Of a stretch of DNA of 64,000 nt, positions 56,454-64,000 are shown piece by piece. The notes below the pieces were generated by a model that saw only the letters and a program-made list of their open reading frames with translations, was not told the DNA's origin and searched no databases. The DNA is from an uncultured Clostridia bacterium. Its GTDB lineage: Bacteria > Bacillota > Clostridia > Oscillospirales > Oscillospiraceae. Position 1 is the stretch's first letter; every line of letters begins with the position of its first letter. Position numbers and translations under genes: made by a program. The stretch lies in contig CANSAE010000002.1 of the NCBI GenBank assembly GCA_947644595.1, positions 393,820 through 457,819 on the forward strand. The letters are read 5' to 3'.

Positions 56454-56528
56454 AGAGTTAAGAATATGTTAAAGATAAGAATATATCGCACCTTTAGCAT
56501 ATCAAAACTTCAAGGAGGTTTGTTGCGT

Positions 56529-57134
56529 ATGGGGCTTTTCTCAAAACTGTTTTCCCAAAAACAGCCAGATTCACGCCAAACGCAGGAACAAAGAGCGACT
56601 CCGCCTAAAATGACACATTGGGCAGGCTTAGACGAAGAGGACGCATTTGAAGATCAGTACGGGGCGAAAATCGACCGTCTGCAAGAAAAAATCGATGACG
56701 CAACGTGGGTGGAAAGTGACAACCCCGCCGATCAGATCAAGGCGTATGAAAAAGCCCTTGAACTATGCGATCAACTGGAAGATTTTTGCGCTGAATGCGG
56801 CCCGTATGGAAGTACCTATTTTCTGAATCATTGCGCAGGCATAAAGCCGCGCATTGAAGCGGCATACAGGACCTACATGGAACGTGACTATCCACAGCAA
56901 AAAGCGGAATGGGACAAGGAACAGGCAAAGAAAAAGGCGTTTGCGGCAAAGAAGCGTAAGATTCTTAAATTCGCAAGTGAACATGACGGCGTAATGCGAA
57001 AAGAAATCTACGCCTTATTTGCTGAGGAAGAGCAAGCAGAGGTTCTAAAGGCCCTAAACGCGCTTATTCAGGACGGCAAAATGACAAAGCAGATGGACGG
57101 AAAACGTCTGTTATTCTATGGCGCAAAAAAATAA
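56529..57134 (+). CDS. moron: cytoplasmic protein with putative C-terminal winged helix
   Basis: 201 residues, soluble. The N-terminal ~35 residues are basic/polar and probably flexible. A helical central region (residues ~45-130, with CDQLEDFCAECGPYG) is followed by a strongly basic helix (EQAKKKAFAAKKRKILKFAS). The C-terminus (MRKEIYALFAEEEQAEVLKALNALIQDGKMTKQMDGKRLLFYGAKK) has the shape of a winged helix. AAGGAGGT lies 10 nt before the ATG. It has its own promoter and terminator inside the tail operon and is more AT-rich than its neighbours, so it is a moron. Function unknown. Confidence 0.75.
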   Translation: MGLFSKLFSQKQPDSRQTQEQRATPPKMTHWAGLDEEDAFEDQYGAKIDRLQEKIDDATWVESDNPADQIKAYEKALELCDQLEDFCAECGPYGSTYFLNHCAGIKPRIEAAYRTYMERDYPQQKAEWDKEQAKKKAFAAKKRKILKFASEHDGVMRKEIYALFAEEEQAEVLKALNALIQDGKMTKQMDGKRLLFYGAKK

Positions 57135-57152
57135 AACGGCCTAATCGTATGG

Positions 57153-57187
57153 GGCAACCAGCCGGGATTCCGGGTGGTTGCCTTTTT
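57153..57187 (+). terminator. terminator of the moron gene
   Basis: GGCAACCA (57153-57160) pairs with TGGTTGCC (57175-57182), with an inner CCGG/CCGG stem, then T5. It is 19 nt past the moron stop and just before the tape-measure ribosome site. Confidence 0.9.
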
Positions 57188-57212
57188 CATGCCATAAAAA
57201 GGGGGTGAAAAT

Positions 57213-60200
57213 TTGGCGGGAAGAAAAGAATTTGAATTGCTTTTCAAACTGCAAGCTACGCTGGGAAGCGGGTTTAATTCTAGTTTTAACAGCGCAATGA
57301 ACGCTTCAAGGCAGTTACAAGGAAATCTTTCCAAAATCAACACACTTTCCGGGAAGATCGAGGGATTCCAAAAGCAGAGCGCGGCCCTGCAAGCGAACAA
57401 GGACAAGCTGGCGCAACTGACAGAGGAACACGACCGTTTGCAACGCGAAATGAGCCAAACGGAACAACCGTCGGAAGCCTTGCGGCAGAAGATGGAGCGG
57501 AACGCCCGCCAGATTGAACAGACAACCGCCCGAATCGAGGAACAGGAAGCCCGGCTGGGACAGCTTGGAAGCGAACTAAGCGAAGCAGGAATAAATACCG
57601 ACCGTTTAAGTCAAGAAAATGACAAGCTTGCTAAAAGCTACGAACGCATAAAAAAGAATCAGGAACACCTTGCGAACATAGCACAGGCACAGCAAAAGAA
57701 CAATGAAGCCATAGCACAAACAAAATCGCGGTTGACCGGGACGCTTGGAGCATTTGCCGCCGTCGGTGCGGCGATTTACGCTGGGCCTGTTAAAAGTTCA
57801 ATGGCGTTTGAAAAGCAGATGTCAAACGTCGGGACTTTGCTTGACGGTGACGTTGCGGGCAGAATCGCAGAGTTAAAGAAAAGTGTTATCAGTATTTCCA
57901 ATATAACCGGGGCGGGAACCGATAACTTGACAGACGGTTTATATCAAGTTATATCCGCCTTTGGAGATACAGCAGAAAGCGCAAAACTGCTTGAAATTGC
58001 TTCAAAGGCCGCAACAGCAGGCGGAGCAACAACGACAGATTCAATTAACCTACTTTCCGCAGTAACAAAAGGCTATGGCGATATATCCGCAGAAGCACAG
58101 CAAAAAGCTGCCGATTTAGCATTTCAGACGGTTAAGTTGGGGCAAACGTCATTCCCGGAACTTGCGTCGTCGGTTGGCAAGGTTATTCCTCTTGCGGCTA
58201 CATTAAGCCTAAAACAGGAAGATTTATTCGGGGCAATGGCAACGCTTACGGGCGTAACTGGAAGCACGGCAGAGGTCACAACACAGCTAAAGGCGACCAT
58301 GCAGGGCTTTTTGTCGCCCTCTAAAGATATGACAGCGTCGCTGGAGAAGCTGGGATATGCGAACGGCAAGGCCCTTTTGGAAAGTAAGGGATTGCAAGGC
58401 GCACTTGACGCTTTAAGGCAAAGCGTGGGCGGTGATGAACTTGCGTTTGCAAAGCTATTCAGTTCTGTTGAAGCCCAAACAGCGGTGCTGGCCCTTGCCG
58501 GAGAACAAGCCGACAACTTCAAAAGCAAAACGGCGGAAATGTATAGCGCGTCGGGGGCGGCGGCAACAGCATTCGCAACCGCGACGGACAATGCAGAATC
58601 CAAAATGCAAAAAGCCAAAAATGCGATAGCTAATTTGGGAATTGTGCTGGGCGACACATTTTTACCATATGTAACAACAGCGGCGGAAAAACTGTCCGGG
58701 CTGGTCACGAAGTTTTCGGAATGGGCGCAGGAAAACCCGGAATTGCTGTCAACAATCGTTAAAGTTGCCGCCGCCCTTGCGGGCCTGAAAGTCGGTGCGC
58801 TTGCCGGGAAGCTTGGATTCTTGGAGATCAAAGGCGGCGTTCTTGCGGTTCAAGGCGCATTCACGAAGTTAAAAGCATTTGCCGGAGCGGGCGGAGGTAT
58901 AAAAAGCCTGTTTTCGGGGTTAGGAGGTATCGGAGGAAAGCTTTTGCCCATTGTCGGCATAATCGGCGGCGTTGCCCTTGCAATCAAACTGATTTCCGGC
59001 AACCTTGAAGAAGTGCGCGGCTGGATTCAACAGACATTCGGCGACGGTGCGCTGGCCGTCTTTGATAAAGTGTGGGGCGTGATTCAGAACGTCGGCGCGG
59101 CAATCAAGGGCGTTTTCAGCGGTGAAAATATGGGGAATGCCCGCAATTTCTTTCAAGAGCATTTCGGCGACGCGGGCGTTGCCGTGTTCGATTCAATCAT
59201 CGGCGTTGTGGAACAGCTAAAAGCAATTTTGCCGGGCTTGTTAGACCAGTTCGGACAGCTTGCAACTTCCCTGCTTCCCGTTATTGGGAGCCTGATTCAA
59301 CAAATTGTACCTTTAATTGGGGAAATCATTGCAACGGTGCTTCCCGTACTGTTTGACCTTATCGCACAGTTATTGCCCGTCATAGGGCAGATTGTGGAAG
59401 CGATCTTGCCCGTGCTGATTCAGCTTGTCGAAACCCTTGTACCCATCATCATGCAGATTATAGAAGCGGTGCTTCCCATTCTGCAACAGCTACTTGAAGC
59501 ACTAATGCCGATTATTCAGCAGATCATAGACGGGATTTTGCCCGTTGTGATCGACCTGATTATGATGGTGGTTTCGGCGGTTATGCCGCTGGTAGAAATG
59601 ATTCTGCCATTACTGCAACAGTTACTTGAAGCCCTTATGCCTATTATTCAGATGGTGGCAGAGTTGTTCGGGAATCAGTTAGCGACAGCCGTTACAATGA
59701 TTTCCGGCATTATAGACGGGCTGACACAGATTTTGAGCGGGCTAATTACCTTTATCACGGGAGTTTTTACAGGCAACTGGAAGCAAGCGTGGGAGGGTGT
59801 GAAAAGCATTTTCAGCGGTATATGGGAATCAATCAAGAGCATTTGCACAGGCGTTGTAAACGGAATTATCAATGTGATAAATACCGTGATCGGCGGGCTG
59901 AACAGGCTTAAAATTCCCGATTGGGTCCCCGGAATCGGCGGAAAAGGTATCAATATTCCCTTGATTCCCGCGCTGGCGAAAGGTTCAAGATTTACCCCCG
60001 ACACATTCATTGCGGGTGAAGCCGGGGCAGAACTTATCACAAACGCCCGCGGGCGGACCGTGTTTACAGCGGCGCAGACCGGGCGAATCTTTGACAACAT
60101 CAACGCGGCCCGCGAAGCGCAGGACGGAACGACGGTTGTTACTCTGCTTCCTCTACTGCAAGCCGCGCTTTCGGCGGCACGCGTCGGAGCGGGCGGCGTG

Positions 60201-60401
60201 TCGGCCCCGTCCGTGACAGCGGCAGAGCCGCGGGGCGCGGGTATCGTCATTCACAGTGCGCCCGTTTTCCACGTTGGAAGCGACGCACAGGCGGAGGACA
60301 TAGAAGCAATATTGAACGAGCGGGACGAAAGACTTTTGAACGAGTTTGACGACCGCATGAAGCAACAGGAAGAGGACGAAAGGCGGCGGAACTATGACTA
60401 A
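57213..60401 (+). CDS. tail tape measure protein
   Basis: 1062 residues. The N-terminal ~180 residues are coiled coil (LTEEHDRLQREMSQTEQPSEALRQK). A TP901-type tape measure core follows (SSMAFEKQMSNVGTLLDGDV to GIVLGDTFLPYVTTAAEKLSGL). Residues ~690-815 consist of about eleven hydrophobic units with Pro about every 11 residues (VIGSLIQQIVP, LIGEIIATVLP and so on). The C-terminus contains LAKGSRFTPDTFIAGEAGAEL. It sets tail length and helps the DNA cross the membrane. Start TTG 57213 with GGGGGTGA. Confidence 0.92.
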   Translation: MAGRKEFELLFKLQATLGSGFNSSFNSAMNASRQLQGNLSKINTLSGKIEGFQKQSAALQANKDKLAQLTEEHDRLQREMSQTEQPSEALRQKMERNARQIEQTTARIEEQEARLGQLGSELSEAGINTDRLSQENDKLAKSYERIKKNQEHLANIAQAQQKNNEAIAQTKSRLTGTLGAFAAVGAAIYAGPVKSSMAFEKQMSNVGTLLDGDVAGRIAELKKSVISISNITGAGTDNLTDGLYQVISAFGDTAESAKLLEIASKAATAGGATTTDSINLLSAVTKGYGDISAEAQQKAADLAFQTVKLGQTSFPELASSVGKVIPLAATLSLKQEDLFGAMATLTGVTGSTAEVTTQLKATMQGFLSPSKDMTASLEKLGYANGKALLESKGLQGALDALRQSVGGDELAFAKLFSSVEAQTAVLALAGEQADNFKSKTAEMYSASGAAATAFATATDNAESKMQKAKNAIANLGIVLGDTFLPYVTTAAEKLSGLVTKFSEWAQENPELLSTIVKVAAALAGLKVGALAGKLGFLEIKGGVLAVQGAFTKLKAFAGAGGGIKSLFSGLGGIGGKLLPIVGIIGGVALAIKLISGNLEEVRGWIQQTFGDGALAVFDKVWGVIQNVGAAIKGVFSGENMGNARNFFQEHFGDAGVAVFDSIIGVVEQLKAILPGLLDQFGQLATSLLPVIGSLIQQIVPLIGEIIATVLPVLFDLIAQLLPVIGQIVEAILPVLIQLVETLVPIIMQIIEAVLPILQQLLEALMPIIQQIIDGILPVVIDLIMMVVSAVMPLVEMILPLLQQLLEALMPIIQMVAELFGNQLATAVTMISGIIDGLTQILSGLITFITGVFTGNWKQAWEGVKSIFSGIWESIKSICTGVVNGIINVINTVIGGLNRLKIPDWVPGIGGKGINIPLIPALAKGSRFTPDTFIAGEAGAELITNARGRTVFTAAQTGRIFDNINAAREAQDGTTVVTLLPLLQAALSAARVGAGGVSAPSVTAAEPRGAGIVIHSAPVFHVGSDAQAEDIEAILNERDERLLNEFDDRMKQQEEDERRRNYD

Positions 60402-60606
60402 ATACACCACCATTGCCGGGGATATGTGGGACGGAATCGCCTACAAGACGCTGGGCGACGAAGCCTATACCGACAAGCTGATAAAAGCGAATCCACAGTT
60501 TCGCCGCCTTGTCATTTTCCCCGCAGGAATCACGCTTGATATTCCAGAGCCGGAAGCGCGGATTCCGGCAGAGTTGCCGCCGTGGAAAAGGGGGCGGACG
60601 CTATGA
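60394..60606 (+). CDS. tail protein X, LysM-like (P2 gpX)
   Basis: 70 residues. YTTIAGDMWDGIAYKTLGDEAYTDKLIKANP is the LysM-like fold of P2 gpX, part of the baseplate hub region, ending in LVIFPAGITLDIPEPE. Overlaps the tape-measure stop by 8 nt and precedes the gpD gene as in P2-like phages. Confidence 0.9.
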   Translation: MTKYTTIAGDMWDGIAYKTLGDEAYTDKLIKANPQFRRLVIFPAGITLDIPEPEARIPAELPPWKRGRTL

Positions 60607-61910
60607 ACGCAAGACGGGCAGAGGTCCGCTTGACCTTTGAGGGCGTGGACATTTCGGCGGACATTAACAAACACTTGCTTTCGCTGACCTATACGGACAA
60701 CGAAGAGGATAAAACAGACGATTTGCAATTATCCCTTGACGACCGGGAGGGCGTGTGGCTGGGCGATTGGCTGAACGCCGACGCACAGCCCGCCCCGGCC
60801 CCGGCAAAGAAAGATAGTGAAAGCGGCGGCTGGAAGATCGGCGACGAAGTAACCGTAAGCGGCAGGCCGCAATATAGCAGTTACGGAAACGGCAACCCCG
60901 GCGCGACGCTTTCAAACTATCAGGGGAAAATAACACACCTGAACTTGAAAAGCGGTATTCCATACCCCATCCACGTCGATCAAAAGGGGTGGTTCGCCGA
61001 AAGTCAAGTAACAAAGACCGCGGCAAAGCAAGACACCATGACGCAGAGTGGCGGCGCAAAGGGCGCAGAGATTTCCGCTGTTATCATTCAAAAGAATTGG
61101 GAATCGGACGGGAAAGACCGGGTTCTTGATTGCGGCGTTTTTCAGGTTGACAGCGTGGACGGCAACGGCCCGCCCGCGAAAGTCACAATCAAGGCCGGGT
61201 CAATCCCCTATACTTCCACAATTCGGACACAGAAAAAGACAAAGGCGTGGGAGAAAATCAAGCTTTCGGGCATTGCAAACGAAATAGCCGCCGCAAACGG
61301 CTTGAAATGCCTGTTTGAATCGGATTTTGACCCGCTTTACAACCGCCGGGAGCAAGTGACAGAATCGGACATTGTATTTTTGCAAAGGCTTTGCAAAGCC
61401 GCGGGAATTTCCTTAAAAGTTACCGCGAAAATGATTGTTCTTTTCGACGCGGCGGCGTATGAGCAAAAAGACGCGGTGCGGACGATCAAGCGCGGCGACG
61501 GCGACTATTCAAAATATACATTCGGGACCAGCTTTCACGACACGGCTTACAGCAGTTGCCGGGTCAAGTATACGGACCCTACTTCAAAAACGACCTATGA
61601 AGCAACCTACAAGGCCCCTGACGCAGAAAAGGACGGAAGCGGACAGGTGCTGGAGGTAAACGAAAAGGTTTCAAGCAATGCGGAAGCCCTGACCCTTGCA
61701 AAAAAGCGGTTGCGCGAAAAAAATTCACAAGAGTTCAAAGCAAGCTTTAATCTTGCGGGCGACGCGCGGCTGGTGGCGGGGGTAACTGTCAAAGTTGAGG
61801 GGTTTGGAGCGTTCGACGGAAAGTACATCATCGAAACCGCGTCGCACACGATTTCGTCGAGCGGCTATAAAACTAATATCACATTGCGGCGCGTCTTGGA
61901 GGGTTACTAA
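60603..61910 (+). CDS. baseplate hub / late control protein gpD-like
   Basis: 435 residues. The N-terminus (ARRAEVRLTFEGVDISADINKHLLSLTYTDNEEDKTDDLQLSLDD) and central VTESDIVFLQRLCKAAGISLKV belong to the P2 gpD family, the tail hub. Residues ~75-160 contain an inserted module (GWKIGDEVTVSGRPQYSSYGNGNPG) resembling an SH3-type domain. ATGA overlap with gpX. Confidence 0.87.
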   Translation: MNARRAEVRLTFEGVDISADINKHLLSLTYTDNEEDKTDDLQLSLDDREGVWLGDWLNADAQPAPAPAKKDSESGGWKIGDEVTVSGRPQYSSYGNGNPGATLSNYQGKITHLNLKSGIPYPIHVDQKGWFAESQVTKTAAKQDTMTQSGGAKGAEISAVIIQKNWESDGKDRVLDCGVFQVDSVDGNGPPAKVTIKAGSIPYTSTIRTQKKTKAWEKIKLSGIANEIAAANGLKCLFESDFDPLYNRREQVTESDIVFLQRLCKAAGISLKVTAKMIVLFDAAAYEQKDAVRTIKRGDGDYSKYTFGTSFHDTAYSSCRVKYTDPTSKTTYEATYKAPDAEKDGSGQVLEVNEKVSSNAEALTLAKKRLREKNSQEFKASFNLAGDARLVAGVTVKVEGFGAFDGKYIIETASHTISSSGYKTNITLRRVLEGY

Positions 61911-62242
61911 TGGGCGAACTAACCGCATTAAAGAATATTATTCGAGCGGGCTGGGTTTCGTCCGTGGATATTGCGGAACGGACCGCCCGCGTTACCTTTA
62001 AGGACAAGGGCGACACGTTCGTTTCCGGCCCGCTGAAAGTGCTTAAAAACCCGCCGTGGGTTCCCGAATATTACGCCCCGTATCGGACGGAGTACGAAAG
62101 CGGCGGGAGCGGCGACGCGGCCTTTCAAAGCCACAAGCACGACTTGATTATAAAGCCGTGGTTGCCGTCACCCGGCGATTTTGTGCTTTGTATCTACTTG
62201 CCAAACGGCGACGGCGACGGGTTCGTGATTGGGGGGATTTAA
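61910..62242 (+). CDS. baseplate/spike protein gpV-like
   Basis: 110 residues. LIRAGWVSSVDIAERTARVTFKD-type start (here IIRAGWVSSVDIAERTARVTF) and PSPGDFVLCIYLPNGDGDGFVIGGI at the end form the OB-fold of short baseplate assembly protein V. It is shorter than P2 gpV and lacks the long spike helix. It would sit at the centre of the baseplate. Confidence 0.78.
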   Translation: MGELTALKNIIRAGWVSSVDIAERTARVTFKDKGDTFVSGPLKVLKNPPWVPEYYAPYRTEYESGGSGDAAFQSHKHDLIIKPWLPSPGDFVLCIYLPNGDGDGFVIGGI

Positions 62243-62245
62243 GAA

Positions 62246-62647
62246 ATGGCCTTGATCGGGTGCTGGGGCGACATTACCTTTGCCGTTTCCAGAAATGAAG
62301 TAAAGACGTTTACGGGCCTGAAATGGGACAGCGGCGCGAAGTATTCGACCCATGACAGGCATTTGAAAGAGCCGCTTTTGGAGTACACAGGGCGGGAAGT
62401 GGAAAGCATGAGTTTTTCCATGTTCTTTTCCGTCTTTTTAGGCGTGAATCCCATTTCAGAGGTTGCAAAACTGCTTCAAGCAATGCGCCGGGGAGAAGTT
62501 CACCCGCTTATCATCGGGCCGAAAGCCTACGGCACAAACAAGTGGGTTATTACGAAAGTTTCGACTTCCCTTGACCGTTACGACAACCGCGGCAATCTGC
62601 TTGTTTCAAAAGTAAGCGTAACAATGAAATCATATTCCAGCAGATAA
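62246..62647 (+). CDS. tail protein gpU-like
   Basis: 133 residues. IGCWGDITFAVSRNEVKTFTGLKWDSGAKYSTHDRHLKEPLLEYTGRE is the phage P2 gpU N-terminus; the second half has the strand-rich end KVSVTMKSYSSR. gpU is a tail/baseplate component of P2-like phages. Confidence 0.87.
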   Translation: MALIGCWGDITFAVSRNEVKTFTGLKWDSGAKYSTHDRHLKEPLLEYTGREVESMSFSMFFSVFLGVNPISEVAKLLQAMRRGEVHPLIIGPKAYGTNKWVITKVSTSLDRYDNRGNLLVSKVSVTMKSYSSR

Positions 62648-62659
62648 AGGGGTGAGAAA

Positions 62660-62980
62660 ATGGCGTACATTGTGAAAGCCTACGACTTAACGAAAATCAA
62701 TCTTGCGCCCGCAACACGGGAAGAAGAGATTTTGCAGAATGTAGCGGTCATTATCTCGACCCCGAAATTTTCCGTTCCTCTTGACAGGGGGCTGGGCATG
62801 GCACAACGGTTTCTTGACAAGCCGATTCAGACGGCCCAGCCTATCCTGATTTCAGAGGTTTTAGAAGCGGTGGAACAATACGAACCACGGGCGCAGATCG
62901 GCGACGTGACTTTTGAATTAGGGGAACGGCCCGGCGCGTTGATTCCAGTTGTGGAGGTGAACATAATTGACGACGAATAA
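62660..62980 (+). CDS. baseplate wedge protein gp25/gpW-like
   Basis: 106 residues. REEEILQNVAVIISTPKFSVPLDRGLGM is the gp25-like core (IxxILxTxxGxRxxxPxxG type), and IGDVTFELGERPGALIPVVEVNI the closing strands. It forms the wedge that links sheath and baseplate arms. Overlaps the next gene by 14 nt. Confidence 0.87.
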   Translation: MAYIVKAYDLTKINLAPATREEEILQNVAVIISTPKFSVPLDRGLGMAQRFLDKPIQTAQPILISEVLEAVEQYEPRAQIGDVTFELGERPGALIPVVEVNIIDDE

Positions 62981-63965
62981 CCGGGGCTATCCCGAAATTT
63001 CCTTTGTAGACACGGACACGGCGACACTTGAAAACGCCCTGATTCAGTCTTACGAAGCATTCACGGGGCGGACGCTATACCCGGCAGACCCCGCGCGTCT
63101 GTTTATCCTTTGGGTGGCGGACATTATCATTCAAGAGCGGGTCAACATTGATTTTTCGGCAAAACAAAACGTGCCGCGGTATGCAGAGGGGGAATATTTA
63201 GATTCCCTTGCAGAGATATTCAAAGACGCTTACCGTTTGGAGCCGGAAAAGGCGAAAACGACGTTGCGGTTCACGCTTTCCATTCCGCTGGAGGTTGCGA
63301 CAATCATTCCGGCGGGGACACGCGCAACGGTTGACGGGGAAATCATGTTTCAAACGCTGGAAACCCTGACAATCCTTGCGGGCGACACAAGCGGGGACGT
63401 TGCCGCGGAATGCCTGACCGCGGGGGAAATCGGAAACGGGTTCGTTCCGGGACAGATCAATCAGCTTGTAGACATCTTCCCGTATTTTGGAACCGTGCAA
63501 AATGTGTCCGAATCGGACGGCGGAGCGGACAAGGAAAGCGACGCGGCCTTTTATGACCGAATGCGGGAGAGCATGGAAACCTTTTCGACCGCAGGGCCGC
63601 TGGGGGCTTATGAGTATTTCGCAAAAACCGCGTCGGCCTTGATTGTGGACGTGAAAGCAACTTCCCCGGAACCGGGGGAAGTTGACGTGCGGGTTCTGCT
63701 TGCAGGGGGCGAATTGCCGGGAACGGAAATGCTGAAAACCGTTTCGGACATTCTGAACGCGGACAATGTGCGCCCCCTGACCGATCACGTTACCGTTGCG
63801 GCCCCTGAAACGGTTTCGTATGCTATCGACTTCACCTATTACACGCAAGAGGGCGGAGCGGTAAGCGCGGAAACGGTGGCGGCAAATATCGCCGCGGCGG
63901 TTCAGACGTTCCGCGAATGGCAGGGGGCAAGAATGGGGCGGGACGTGAATTATAAAAGCCTATGA
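62967..63965 (+). CDS. baseplate protein J-like (possibly shortened at its C-terminus)
   Basis: 332 residues. YPEISFVDTDTATLENALIQSYEAFTGRTLYPADPARLFILWVADIIIQERVNIDFSAKQNVPRYAEGEYLD is the classic gpJ N-terminus; the rest has the beta-rich arm domain (VDVRVLLAGGELPGTEMLKTVSDILN). It ends abruptly at ARMGRDVNYKSL shortly before the window edge, earlier than most relatives, so a late frameshift or a natural short form is possible. Start TTG 62967. Confidence 0.85.
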   Translation: MTTNNRGYPEISFVDTDTATLENALIQSYEAFTGRTLYPADPARLFILWVADIIIQERVNIDFSAKQNVPRYAEGEYLDSLAEIFKDAYRLEPEKAKTTLRFTLSIPLEVATIIPAGTRATVDGEIMFQTLETLTILAGDTSGDVAAECLTAGEIGNGFVPGQINQLVDIFPYFGTVQNVSESDGGADKESDAAFYDRMRESMETFSTAGPLGAYEYFAKTASALIVDVKATSPEPGEVDVRVLLAGGELPGTEMLKTVSDILNADNVRPLTDHVTVAAPETVSYAIDFTYYTQEGGAVSAETVAANIAAAVQTFREWQGARMGRDVNYKSL

Positions 63966-64000
63966 AAATGCCGTAAACTGATAGGACAAAAACGCAGTAA

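Larger units (their letters stand above)
28640..64000 (+). mobile_element. tailed-phage prophage, left part (contractile tail)
   Basis: About 35 kb of tightly packed plus-strand genes in typical phage order, from early/replication functions to terminase, capsid, contractile tail and baseplate. No integrase, repressor or lysis gene is in the window, so these presumably lie on the missing right part. The left end is placed between recQ and the first phage gene; the exact attachment site cannot be fixed without the right end. Confidence 0.9.

Noticed and set aside
59270..59670. tandem DNA repeat or CRISPR-like array
   Set aside because: The periodicity is at protein level (11 residues) with diverged codons; there are no identical repeats with unique spacers.

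Overview
The window looks like a chromosome segment of a GC-rich Gram-positive anaerobe of the class Clostridia, probably of the Oscillospiraceae type. This is inferred from strong AGGAGG ribosome sites, TTGACA/TATAAT promoters, Firmicute-type protein families (LtaS-like sulfatase, DUF4349 lipoprotein, AEC carrier) and a large siphovirus/myovirus-style prophage. No rRNA, tRNA, CRISPR array, integrase or insertion sequence was recognised.

Bases 1 to about 28,350 are host DNA. After a partial sodium symporter, a hydroxyacid dehydrogenase, a phosphoribosyltransferase-tadA pair and cell-envelope genes comes the most coherent host unit, an aromatic amino acid operon at 7,759-15,877. It encodes every step from DAHP to chorismate (AroF, AroB, AroQ, a fused AroE-AroK, AroA, AroC) and both branch enzymes after chorismate (TyrA and chorismate mutase/prephenate dehydratase PheA), nearly all with overlapping start and stop codons. 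It is preceded by a consensus promoter, a 26-codon leader peptide packed with Phe and Tyr codons, and mutually exclusive hairpins ending in an intrinsic terminator. This has the layout of ribosome-mediated attenuation, which is notable in a Firmicute.

The rest of the host part, mostly on the minus strand, holds an enoate-reductase/BaiCD-like flavoenzyme, cysK, a hydroxysteroid-dehydrogenase-like SDR, a thioredoxin-like protein, rpsO-pnp with structured leaders, a DUF4349 lipoprotein, a uridine-kinase-like protein, an AEC transporter, an HD hydrolase and recQ.

From about 28,640 to the end is a tailed-phage genome on the plus strand, entered at its left end and cut off by the window at the baseplate. 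The early region (28.7-43.8 kb) carries an HTH protein, many small zinc-ribbon proteins, a PP-loop (PAPS-reductase-like) protein, a radical SAM protein, an HD protein, a RecU-like resolvase, two DNA methyltransferases (one split at a G8 tract), an ASCH protein, a HUH rolling-circle Rep with an unusual upstream structure, ParA and ParB, and a sigma-like late regulator. The late region (43.8-64 kb) is a contractile-tail morphogenesis module: terminase, lambda-type portal, ClpP-like protease with a nested scaffold start, decoration protein, capsid protein E, P2-type sheath, tube, frameshifted tail chaperone, tape measure, gpX, gpD, gpV-like, gpU, gp25-like and baseplate J.

The strongest leads are: the Phe/Tyr attenuator; a moron gene (56,529-57,134) with its own perfect consensus promoter and terminator inside the tail operon; the Rep upstream region with a G-quadruplex motif, a 19-bp inverted repeat and a divergent promoter-terminator pair suggesting an antisense RNA; the G8-tract methyltransferase; and a DUF6273-like protein with a segment resembling a diversity-generating retroelement variable region.
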